64,000 bases of DNA from Flavobacterium johnsoniae. Lineage in GTDB: Bacteria > Bacteroidota > Bacteroidia > Flavobacteriales > Flavobacteriaceae. The stretch lies in contig NZ_MLFK01000011.1 of NCBI RefSeq assembly GCF_001879205.1, forward strand, positions 186,001 through 250,000, read 5' to 3'. A program made the position numbers and the translations under genes. Shown here piece after piece: positions 18,738 to 27,297 of the stretch (position 1 is its first letter; each line of letters starts with the position of its first letter). The notes beneath the pieces are model-generated. The model ran no database searches. It had not been told where the DNA came from and was given only the letters and a program-made list of their open reading frames with translations.

Positions 18738-20684
18738 CTATTCATTCAATAAAACTATGCCGCCGTTACAGGGAATTTTAATTTCAATCTCCTGGTTATT
18801 TTTAAGTTTTATTTGTTCTGTTTTTCCGTTTAATTGTTCATCATCAGAGTACCATTTTAATACTGTTCCCGAAGCAATCATTGACAGTTTCGTTTTAATT
18901 TTCAGTGTTTCTTTTTGAGCATTAACGCCTGCTATATACCATTTTGTTCCTTTTCGGCGGGCAATTACTGCATATTTACCCGGATAACCTTCTAAAAACC
19001 GAACCTCATCCCAGGTAGTTGGAACTTTTTTCATAAAATCGATCGCCCAGGCCGGAGCATCGGTTAAATTATTGGGTGCCAATGCAAAATGCTGAACGCC
19101 GCTTTGAAAAAGTACCGCTGTCGCTAAAGCAAAAACATCAGAGGTCATTCGTTTTGAACCTTTATTGGGAATATTATCACTATTATAAAATTTATTTAAG
19201 GCGCTTCCGCCAAAATCCATACTTCCTACCGCGTTTCTAATAAAAGTATGTGTAGCAGCATTAGCAGCTTCCTTGTCACAGCTTCCTTGCCCGAAATGCA
19301 GATTTTCGCTTGCCAAAACAGCCTCACTAGCAGCAAAATTTGGATACATACGCTCCCATCCTCTGGGTAATGTACAACCGTGAAAAATAACCATTAAACC
19401 AAAATCATTCGCATCTGTCAGGATATCTTCATACAACTTCATGGTGACTTGTTTGTCTCCTCCAAAAAAATCTACTTTTATCCCTTTTACACCAATACTT
19501 TTCATCCACGCCATTTCCTGACGACGAATTGTTGAATTGTCCATCATTCCTCTCGGACCCTGAGGCGCATCATTCCAGTAGCCATTAGAATTGTACCACA
19601 AATACAAACCAACGCCTTTTGCCGCTCCATATTGAGCCAGTTCTGCAATTTTATCTTTGCCTATTTGTGTATCCCAAAGTGCATCAATTAAAATAGTTTC
19701 ATATCCCATTGCAGCACTAAAATCGATGTATTGTTTTTGTACCGGAAAAGTAGTGTTGTTGTCCATTTTTATAATCCAGCTCCAGGAACCTTTGGTATAT
19801 TTATATTCTTGTGAAGCCTTGAATTGTGGTTTAACCAAATCAAACGGAATTGTGGTTGCTACAACCGGAGCCAGCGTTTCGCCAACCGTAATAGTCCGCC
19901 ATGGTGTTTCGCCGGGAAGTGATATTCCGGGAGCAGTTGTTCCGTTTCCGTTATTTTCTCCCGCCATTGGAAAACCAATCGTATATAATCCCTTTTCATG
20001 ACCAATCAGTCTGCTGCCACAATAATTACCATCTACCCCTGTTTCTGATATTAAAACCCAGCCATTATTTTTTACTTTAAAAAGACAGGGAAATGTATAG
20101 CCTTCTCCCAAACCATTTTTCCCCATTGGAGCATCTAATGTATAGGATGTTTCATAGCTTGGGGCCGTTCTGGCAAATCCTGTCATTGGCTTGCTTTGCG
20201 GACAAAGAAATGTAGTTGTTCCTTCTGGCAGAATAAAACCAGATGCTTCTTCCTGTACTACACAAGAGCGGGTTTCATTTTGTGGATGTATTTTATATTT
20301 AAAAGCGACATTGTTATTGCTCACCCTAAATACTACATCAATAGCAGATTTATTTTCTTTAGTGAAAGAAAATACGGTTTCATTAGCCTCATAATGCACC
20401 TTTCGCTGCTTGATATTGGGCAGCTCGTATTGTTCCTCAATTTTATTTTGAACTGCATCAGGTTTTAAATTTAATCCTGCTGTAAAATCACCGGCATTCG
20501 TTTTTAAACCAAGCGGCGAATTTTCAAGGAACTTTTTATCATTGTATGAAATACTGTAGAAAGGCATTCCGCCTGAGACTGAAACAGAAACTTTAAGTTT
20601 TCCATCAGGACTAATTACAATTGATTGTGCATTTAATTTAAAAAAACTAAACAGACATAAACATATAACATATTTAAAATTCAT
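18738..20684 (-). CDS. GH97-family glycoside hydrolase (retaining, alpha-galactosidase-like)
   Basis: This is a 648-residue secreted enzyme with a Sec signal peptide (1-19), an N-terminal GH97 beta-sandwich (about 20-280), a TIM-barrel core (about 285-560) and a C-terminal beta domain. The barrel has the motif GIKVDFFGGD with Asp405 at the position of the nucleophile of retaining GH97 alpha-galactosidases. Inverting SusB-type alpha-glucosidases use a glutamate base elsewhere, so a retaining alpha-galactosidase-like activity is the better guess. In arabinoxylan loci such enzymes may remove terminal galactose from complex side chains. The gene is 49 bp after GH3 and 60 bp before the regulator, inside the same operon. 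The family is firm; the activity is inferred from one residue. Confidence 0.9.
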   Translation of the reverse strand: MNFKYVICLCLFSFFKLNAQSIVISPDGKLKVSVSVSGGMPFYSISYNDKKFLENSPLGLKTNAGDFTAGLNLKPDAVQNKIEEQYELPNIKQRKVHYEANETVFSFTKENKSAIDVVFRVSNNNVAFKYKIHPQNETRSCVVQEEASGFILPEGTTTFLCPQSKPMTGFARTAPSYETSYTLDAPMGKNGLGEGYTFPCLFKVKNNGWVLISETGVDGNYCGSRLIGHEKGLYTIGFPMAGENNGNGTTAPGISLPGETPWRTITVGETLAPVVATTIPFDLVKPQFKASQEYKYTKGSWSWIIKMDNNTTFPVQKQYIDFSAAMGYETILIDALWDTQIGKDKIAELAQYGAAKGVGLYLWYNSNGYWNDAPQGPRGMMDNSTIRRQEMAWMKSIGVKGIKVDFFGGDKQVTMKLYEDILTDANDFGLMVIFHGCTLPRGWERMYPNFAASEAVLASENLHFGQGSCDKEAANAATHTFIRNAVGSMDFGGSALNKFYNSDNIPNKGSKRMTSDVFALATAVLFQSGVQHFALAPNNLTDAPAWAIDFMKKVPTTWDEVRFLEGYPGKYAVIARRKGTKWYIAGVNAQKETLKIKTKLSMIASGTVLKWYSDDEQLNGKTEQIKLKNNQEIEIKIPCNGGIVLLNE

Positions 20685-20733
20685 AACAGCCTTAGATTAA
20701 TTGGTTTATTTTTATTTCTAAAAGATGAAACAG

Positions 20734-23328
20734 TTATTGTACAAATACTTTTGTCATTTTTAAATCTTTTACATCAGAACTGGTACCATAATACACTTCA
20801 TATTCACCTGAAGTTATATTTATTCCTCTGGTGCCAGCATCATAAAATTCAAATGAAGCGGCAGGTAAATCAATAACTGCATTTTGCTTTTCGCCGGCTT
20901 TTAAATTGATTCGTTTAAAAGCTTTCAACGATTTTAAAGGCCCGTCTTTATCATTAACTTTTCGAACATACACCTGAACAATCTCTGTTCCTTCACGTTT
21001 ACTGCTATTCTTTATTGAAAAACTCAGCTGTGTATTTTCATTTGCTTTTATCTTTGTCTTACTAAGATTTGCAGTACCAATTTGGAATTTAGAATAACTT
21101 AAACCAAAACCAAACGGAAACAAAACATTTGTCGTGTATCTATAAGTACGTCCTTTCATCGAATAATCTTCAAAATCTCCTAAGATGTCTGAATTTTTAT
21201 AAAATGAAACCGGCAATTTTCCCGAAGGATTATAATCTCCAAAAAGAACATCGGCGACAGCCTGACCACCTGATTCTCCCGGATACCAAGCTTGCAAAAT
21301 AGCGTCACAACTTGCTGTTTCTGGTGTAAAAGCAATTGCAGAACCAGAGCAATTTACAAAAACTACTTTTTTACCGGCAGCTTTCAGTTCCTGTAAACAT
21401 TTTCGCTGCACTGCCGGAAGTTCAATATTGGTTCTGTCGCCGCCTTTAAAACCTGGAAAAGAAACCGGCATTTCTTCTCCCTCAAGAAGTGTCGAAAGTC
21501 CGCCTACGAAAATTACCGTATCGATGCCTTTTAATTTTTGAATTAAGGCTCCGAAATCTATATCGTGTTCTTTTCCAAAATCAAATTCAAGATTAGCCTG
21601 CCAATTGTTGGACTGGGCATACAGAATTTCGATTTTGTATTTTTTACCCGCCTCTACTGCAAAGGCAATTTTTCCGGGAACCGTGCGCCAGTTGGTATAT
21701 TTTGCTATGGATACTCCATTAACAAATAATTCAAAAGCTCCGGTCGCCCCGGTATTAAAAACAAGATTGTCACTTTCTTTGGCCACAAATTCCGTTTCAT
21801 ATTTTGCCGAAAATCCTTCTAACTTAACCCCCGAAGCAAACTCATGCTGTCCGGCAGTCGTCATTTTTATCGGATTTACAATTTGCTGCGATACAACACT
21901 ATTCCCTTCTCTGTTTGGATTGTTCCAATACGTCGCTTTCATTCCTTTTTTGCCTTCAAATGAAATTTGGTCAAAATAACTCTGATTTACTTTGTCTTCT
22001 ACCAAATCGCAGGCTTTATCATAAACCATTTTATTAGCAGCAATTTTTGATTCTATACCGCTTTTAATTGTAATAGTTTTAACTGGTGTGCCATTATAAT
22101 TTCCCCATAACATCGGTTCATTATCTGCATTTGGGCCTATAACTGCTACTTTGTTTATGTTTTTATTTAAAGGAAGAATGTTGTTTTTATTTTGCAAAAG
22201 TGTCATTGATTTTTGCGCCATTTCGAGTGCCAATTGCTGATGTTCTTTACTATTAAGCACCGATGCCGGAATTTGAGCCCAAGGCACAATGGCGTCGTCA
22301 TCCATTTCGCCTAAATCAAAGCGACCTGTTAAAACACGAAGCAGGCTTTTATTAATATCGGCTTCTTTTATCAGGTCTTTTTCAACGGCCTCCGGTAAAT
22401 TTTTAAAAGGATATTTTTCCCAAACACATTCTACATCAGTTCCTGCAAGTACGGCTTTTGATGCTGCATGTGTTGCATCTGATGAAACTTTATGTGTGGT
22501 ATAAAAATCTGTAACAGCTCCACAATCGGAAACCACCATGTATTTATACCCCCACTCATCACGCAAAATGCGCTGCAATAAACGCGTATTACTGCAGCAA
22601 GGTTCATCATCCAATCGTTGATAAGCACACATTACCTGACGCACATCGGCATCCTGTACTAATGCTTTAAAAGCCGGCAGATAAGTTTCGTATAATTCAC
22701 GTGGATCTACATTATTCAAATTCAGTTCGTGTCTGCTCCATTCCGGTCCTGAATGAACGGCAAAATGTTTCGCACAGGCCAAAAGCTTTCGGTATTTTGC
22801 ATCAGCAGGTCCCTGAAGTCCTTTTACAACCGAAACTCCCATTCGCGAAGTAAGGTAAGGATCTTCGCCATAAGTTTCCTGACCACGGCCCCAGCGCGGA
22901 TCCCTAAAAATATTAACGTTAGGCGTCCAGACCGAAAGGCTCAAAAAACGTTTATTTTCATTGCCGTTTTGAATCCATTGATTGTATTTTGCCCGGGCTT
23001 CATCAGAAACAGCATTAAATACAGTATACAACAACTGATCGTCAAATGATGCTGCCATGCCTATGGGTTCGGGAAAAACAGTCACATTATCGTTGTTGGC
23101 ATAACCATGCAGAGCTTCACTCCACCAGTTGAATTTTTTAACACCAAATCTGGGTATGGCGTCACTTTGGTCACACATTAATGCTGCCTTTTCTTCAAGT
23201 GTTAATCGTGAAATTAAATCTTCAGCACGTTCTTTTGAACTCAGAGATGCATCTTTAAAACGATATTGCTGTGCGTTGACATTCAATATAAAAACTAAAC
23301 TTAAGACAAACAGATATGTATTTTTCAT
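20734..23328 (-). CDS. GH3-family beta-xylosidase-like enzyme with PA14 insert
   Basis: This is an 864-residue secreted exo-glycosidase, probably releasing xylose from xylo-oligosaccharides in the periplasm. The ATG at 23328 is chosen because the signal peptide starts there (MKNTYLFVLSLVFILNVNAQ). The 45 upstream in-frame codons overlap the preceding gene's end and look non-coding. The domains are: GH3 N-terminal barrel (about 30-350) with the nucleophile Asp268 in VVSDCGAV; GH3 C-terminal domain split by a PA14 module (about 460-590, EFVAKESDNLVFNTGATGAF); and a fibronectin-III-like domain (about 790-860). The ACAKHFAVHSGPEWSRHE and GRGQETYGEDPYLTSRMG segments are typical of the family. It lies 43 bp after GH43 and 49 bp before GH97. 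A beta-glucosidase function is possible but less likely in this context. Confidence 0.92.
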   Translation of the reverse strand: MKNTYLFVLSLVFILNVNAQQYRFKDASLSSKERAEDLISRLTLEEKAALMCDQSDAIPRFGVKKFNWWSEALHGYANNDNVTVFPEPIGMAASFDDQLLYTVFNAVSDEARAKYNQWIQNGNENKRFLSLSVWTPNVNIFRDPRWGRGQETYGEDPYLTSRMGVSVVKGLQGPADAKYRKLLACAKHFAVHSGPEWSRHELNLNNVDPRELYETYLPAFKALVQDADVRQVMCAYQRLDDEPCCSNTRLLQRILRDEWGYKYMVVSDCGAVTDFYTTHKVSSDATHAASKAVLAGTDVECVWEKYPFKNLPEAVEKDLIKEADINKSLLRVLTGRFDLGEMDDDAIVPWAQIPASVLNSKEHQQLALEMAQKSMTLLQNKNNILPLNKNINKVAVIGPNADNEPMLWGNYNGTPVKTITIKSGIESKIAANKMVYDKACDLVEDKVNQSYFDQISFEGKKGMKATYWNNPNREGNSVVSQQIVNPIKMTTAGQHEFASGVKLEGFSAKYETEFVAKESDNLVFNTGATGAFELFVNGVSIAKYTNWRTVPGKIAFAVEAGKKYKIEILYAQSNNWQANLEFDFGKEHDIDFGALIQKLKGIDTVIFVGGLSTLLEGEEMPVSFPGFKGGDRTNIELPAVQRKCLQELKAAGKKVVFVNCSGSAIAFTPETASCDAILQAWYPGESGGQAVADVLFGDYNPSGKLPVSFYKNSDILGDFEDYSMKGRTYRYTTNVLFPFGFGLSYSKFQIGTANLSKTKIKANENTQLSFSIKNSSKREGTEIVQVYVRKVNDKDGPLKSLKAFKRINLKAGEKQNAVIDLPAASFEFYDAGTRGINITSGEYEVYYGTSSDVKDLKMTKVFVQ

Positions 23329-23371
23329 GATTATTTTATTAGAATTAATTTTACTTTGGTTAAATCTTAAA

Positions 23372-24940
23372 CTAATTGTTTTTTGAAATTTGATCTGAAA
23401 TATGGAAATAATCGAAATCAACAAATCCGCCCACATTTTTTTCAGCATAATTGAACAAGCCAAATCGATACCCCATAAAATGCGGAAGTGTATAGGGCAG
23501 TTTTATTGCATTTCCTATTTTATTCCATTTTTTACCATCAAGGCTGTAAAAAAAACTTCCGGTATCAGCTTTGTCTTTAAAATTGCATGCTGCCCTGAGA
23601 TATACTTTACCCTGCTTTAGAGGAGTACTTTCTATTTCTGTTGGAATATCTTTAAGAACTTCCATCATTATTATTTTTTTGGAATCTTTTTCAACTTTTA
23701 TGCCCACAAGTCCATACTCTTTTTGTAATAAAGAAAGTCCTGCAAAGTCGCCTTCTTTCATTTTAGAAACTTCCATCAGAATAGTTCCTGTACTTTCAGG
23801 GCCAAAGGTTCTTTGCGTTAAAGTGTTTTTAGCCTGAAGAAAACTGCTGTCTGTTCTTCCGGTCTTTAATCTTAAATAACCTTTTCTTTCTTTTAAGGAC
23901 CAAAGCGAATTATCAGGATTGTGATTCCATTGCCAGACTAAAGGCAAATCCGGCTCGTTTTTTTTTCGATTAAAATCATCTGAGTTTACAATTCCCGGGA
24001 TTACACCTTTACTTACAGGTAAATCGAGATATTGCGGTACTTTACCATTTTCACCTAATATTGGCCAGTCCTCTTCCCATTTAACGGGAATTAAATAAGG
24101 AATCCGTCCTACACCGTCAAAATCCCTGAACAGATAAGAAAACCATTTTCCGTCTGGCGTGTCAATTAATCCTCCTTGTGCCACACCCAAATCCTGCAAT
24201 CCAACTTTTCCTTCCCACGGGCCTGAAATTTTATCTGCCCGGTGTATTATTACGGTGCGCATTCCGTCTTTTGGCCAGACGATATTAAACAGATAATATT
24301 TTCCCTTAATTTTAAAAAGCTGTGAACCTTCTGCTTGCAGCATGATATTGTTTCCGGCAGGAGCACTGGCATTTTCTATTAAAACTTTTTTTGTTTCTTC
24401 TTTTACATCTGATAAGTCTGTTTTTAACTCTGCAATCTGTAGTTTTCCTGCTCCCCAAACGATGTAAACCTTTCCGTCATCATCAAAAAAAATAGAATGA
24501 TCGTGATAAGAATTGTTTAAAACGGTTCGCTTCCAGGGACCTTTTTCAATATCTTTTGTAGAAAAAATATAAGTTTTGTTCGTTGTGCCTGAAAAAGTGC
24601 TTATATAATAAATACCATTATGATAACGAAGACTACTGGCCCATGAACCTCTTCCGTAATCATTTTTATCATTGTCCAGATTTAGTTTCTCATTATCATC
24701 TTCTAATGTTTGATAGGCATAATTGATGATTTCCCAATTTATTAAATCTTTAGATTTCATTATTGGGACACCCGGATTCATGTGCATTGTCGTACTGCTC
24801 ATGTAATAACTATCATTAACCCGAATGACGGACATATCAGGAACGTCTGCAAAAATTATTGGATTTTGCGCTTTATTATCCTGAGCGTTTAATACGGTTA
24901 GACTTAAAAAAAATACTAATAGATTATATAGAATTTTCAT
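23372..24940 (-). CDS. GH43-family beta-xylosidase/alpha-L-arabinofuranosidase (GH43_12-like)
   Basis: This is a 522-residue secreted protein with a signal peptide of about 19 residues, then a five-bladed propeller. The general base is Asp35 in FADVPDMSV, the pKa modulator lies in HDHSIFFDDDGKVY, and the acid Glu is in LQAEGSQLFK. The segment YYMSSTTMHMNPGVPIMKSK is typical of GH43 subfamily 12 and relatives. The last 190 residues form a concanavalin-A-like beta-sandwich (DUF1349-type) that shapes the active site in related beta-xylosidases. It lies between GH127/146 (33 bp) and GH3 (43 bp). It would remove arabinofuranosyl or xylosyl units from arabinoxylan oligomers. Bond specificity cannot be decided from the sequence. 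Confidence 0.92.
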   Translation of the reverse strand: MKILYNLLVFFLSLTVLNAQDNKAQNPIIFADVPDMSVIRVNDSYYMSSTTMHMNPGVPIMKSKDLINWEIINYAYQTLEDDNEKLNLDNDKNDYGRGSWASSLRYHNGIYYISTFSGTTNKTYIFSTKDIEKGPWKRTVLNNSYHDHSIFFDDDGKVYIVWGAGKLQIAELKTDLSDVKEETKKVLIENASAPAGNNIMLQAEGSQLFKIKGKYYLFNIVWPKDGMRTVIIHRADKISGPWEGKVGLQDLGVAQGGLIDTPDGKWFSYLFRDFDGVGRIPYLIPVKWEEDWPILGENGKVPQYLDLPVSKGVIPGIVNSDDFNRKKNEPDLPLVWQWNHNPDNSLWSLKERKGYLRLKTGRTDSSFLQAKNTLTQRTFGPESTGTILMEVSKMKEGDFAGLSLLQKEYGLVGIKVEKDSKKIIMMEVLKDIPTEIESTPLKQGKVYLRAACNFKDKADTGSFFYSLDGKKWNKIGNAIKLPYTLPHFMGYRFGLFNYAEKNVGGFVDFDYFHISDQISKNN

Positions 24941-24973
24941 TGTTTTTATTTTCTGATATTTTAAGAAAGCTGT

Positions 24974-27271
24974 TTAATTTTTTACAATTCTCAATTGATA
25001 AAATTTAGGACTTACTTTTCCCTCTTTTGCTGTAATTTTAATAGTTGCAGCTTCTTGTTTTGCAACATCCAGCCTGATTTTTTTATCTTCTAAAGAAATT
25101 ATTTCAGCTGGTTTATTATTTACTGTTATGCTAATCTTATCTGGGTCAATTTTATCCAGAGTACTTATATCAAGATATTTTCCTGATGCATTTTTATTGA
25201 TCATTTGATAGGAAATATAAGACTGTGTATTTCTCCAGAAGCGGCCGTCATCATATCCCGAATTGCTTTTTTCTCCCCTGTACAGATGATCTGCTTCCGG
25301 TTGTTGTTCTCCACAGTTAATTTTATCTACCGTATTGGCTTCAAGTGTCCTTTCTTGTATTTCCTGTTGTCGTAATACTTCCAGTTTTTCTTTATATTTC
25401 TCTTGAGAAAAGGTTTGAAAATACATTTGATAACGTGCATCATGCAGTTCAAAAAAAGGCTCTAATTCTAATGAATCTAAAGCAAAATGCATATTGCCTA
25501 GTTCCTTAAGTCTTGAAACATAACCCGCCTTATCTCCTACAAGGGCATACGCTTTATCCATTGGCATATATTTTCCTGAAGCTGCATGTCCCATACGACT
25601 GTCATCGGCAAATAACCCGTCTAATGCTTCTGTAGAAGTTTTTGCTGCTAAGACTATAGGCCCGTTTACAAAAGCGCTCCAATTAGAACCATCAGGCAAT
25701 TGCTCTAAATGGGTTTTCGTTTCGAATTCAATACGTACATGATCTGCCGATTTCCATTTTCTTTTGAGACTGATATAGCCCGATGATTTTAATTCTGTTT
25801 GCTGTTCTGTTCCGTTTATAAATACCTTAAAATTTTCTGCCCATTTTGGACGGCGGATATTCAAATCAAAAGTCTTCGCTTTTTTAAGGTTTAGAATAAT
25901 TTCTGCACTGTTTTCATAAGGAAATTTTGTCTTCTGCTCTATGACAATTCCTTTTTCAATCCAACTTAGGGTCGATGCTATAAAAAGATTCACAAAAACA
26001 GCCTCATCAAAATGGGTGTAAATTAATTCTCCATATTTGGAATGATTTTCTAATCCAGACCCTACACAGCACCACATACTGGTTTCGGGCTGCGAATACA
26101 CACGATAATGACTGGGCCTGATAGGCGTAAAATAAACAAAACCTCCTTTTTCCGGATGCTGGCTTGAAAGTATATGATTGTAAAGTGTACGTTCGTAGAA
26201 ATCCAGATAAGTCATATCTTTTTTATCCAGGAACAAGGCTTTGCTTAGACGTTCCATATTATAGGAATTACAGGTTTCCGGACCCTGATTTGACTTGAGC
26301 ATACCGCTGAAATCATCTACCGGATTAAAATGCTCTGCAACACTGTTTCCTCCAAAAGCCACACTTCGTTTCTGAGTAACGTTGTCCCAAAAAAAGAGTA
26401 CTCCATCCGTCCATTCCTTGTCTCCTGATATAGAGGCAATTTTTTCAAAACCAATAACTTTAGGAATCTGTGTGTTGGCATGAAGTCCTGTAAGTTTGTC
26501 TTCTTTTTGTAACAGCGATTCCAAAAAAGCTTTTTGAGATAGTTTTTGAGCTGTTTCGAGATATTTTTTATCTTTAGTAATAAGATATAAATCTGCAAAA
26601 GATTCGTTGATGCCTCCGTGTTCTGTTTTTAAAATTTGCTGGATCTGCTCATCACGCAGGGGCTTAATCATCTCAATAAACCAGTCTGCCAGTTTTATTA
26701 AAATCGCTTTAGCTTCTTCATTACCTGTATATTGATATGCGTCGTTTAAGCCGGCAAAAAGTTTATGAATATTATAAATGGGAACCCAGGTATTATTTAA
26801 TCCAAAACTGCTTCCGTCTATGTCTCCGTTATGGATTCGGTCCCAAAAAACTTTTCCCTGCGGAATCCCGCCTACATAACCATTTCCGTTTTTTTCCTGA
26901 CATCTGGCCAATTCAGAAATCATATATTCTAATCTGTTTTTAAGCTCCTTATTTGCAGTAGAAGCATACATCATGGACAGAGCCGATAAATAATGTCCTG
27001 CAATATGGCCGTCAAGACCTAAACTTTCCCAATTTCCGTAACGATCTGATTTTAAAGGCAGATTAGAATCTATTAAATAAGGCGCAAGAAGTTTATCCGG
27101 ATTAAGTGCCAGCATGTATTTAAGATCAATATCTTGTGCATTTTTAAAAGGACCGCCACCTAATCTCACTTCCTGCAACGGAAATGTTTTCATTTGAGCA
27201 GCCGCCGAAAATCCAATAAATAATGCAATCAAGCATCTTAATGCCTTATATTTCACTAAGAGATTTGTCAT
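24974..27271 (-). CDS. GH127/GH146-type (DUF1680) beta-L-arabinofuranosidase-like enzyme
   Basis: This is a 765-residue secreted protein with a signal peptide of about 25 residues, an alpha/alpha-barrel and C-terminal beta-sandwich domains. The zinc-binding cysteines of this family are present: Cys334 in ETCNSYNM and Cys401-Cys402 in MWCCVGSGLENH. The cysteine acting as nucleophile in characterised members is in the latter motif. The start of the mature protein (PLQEVRLGGGPFKNAQ) is also typical. Its position between GH115 (26 bp) and GH43 (33 bp) suggests removal of L-arabinofuranose from xylan side chains. Which of the related families GH127, GH137, GH142 or GH146 applies would need a family search; the cysteine arrangement favours GH127/146. 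Confidence 0.88.
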   Translation of the reverse strand: MTNLLVKYKALRCLIALFIGFSAAAQMKTFPLQEVRLGGGPFKNAQDIDLKYMLALNPDKLLAPYLIDSNLPLKSDRYGNWESLGLDGHIAGHYLSALSMMYASTANKELKNRLEYMISELARCQEKNGNGYVGGIPQGKVFWDRIHNGDIDGSSFGLNNTWVPIYNIHKLFAGLNDAYQYTGNEEAKAILIKLADWFIEMIKPLRDEQIQQILKTEHGGINESFADLYLITKDKKYLETAQKLSQKAFLESLLQKEDKLTGLHANTQIPKVIGFEKIASISGDKEWTDGVLFFWDNVTQKRSVAFGGNSVAEHFNPVDDFSGMLKSNQGPETCNSYNMERLSKALFLDKKDMTYLDFYERTLYNHILSSQHPEKGGFVYFTPIRPSHYRVYSQPETSMWCCVGSGLENHSKYGELIYTHFDEAVFVNLFIASTLSWIEKGIVIEQKTKFPYENSAEIILNLKKAKTFDLNIRRPKWAENFKVFINGTEQQTELKSSGYISLKRKWKSADHVRIEFETKTHLEQLPDGSNWSAFVNGPIVLAAKTSTEALDGLFADDSRMGHAASGKYMPMDKAYALVGDKAGYVSRLKELGNMHFALDSLELEPFFELHDARYQMYFQTFSQEKYKEKLEVLRQQEIQERTLEANTVDKINCGEQQPEADHLYRGEKSNSGYDDGRFWRNTQSYISYQMINKNASGKYLDISTLDKIDPDKISITVNNKPAEIISLEDKKIRLDVAKQEAATIKITAKEGKVSPKFYQLRIVKN

Positions 27272-27297
27272 AATTTTATTTCATTAAATCTAAAAAC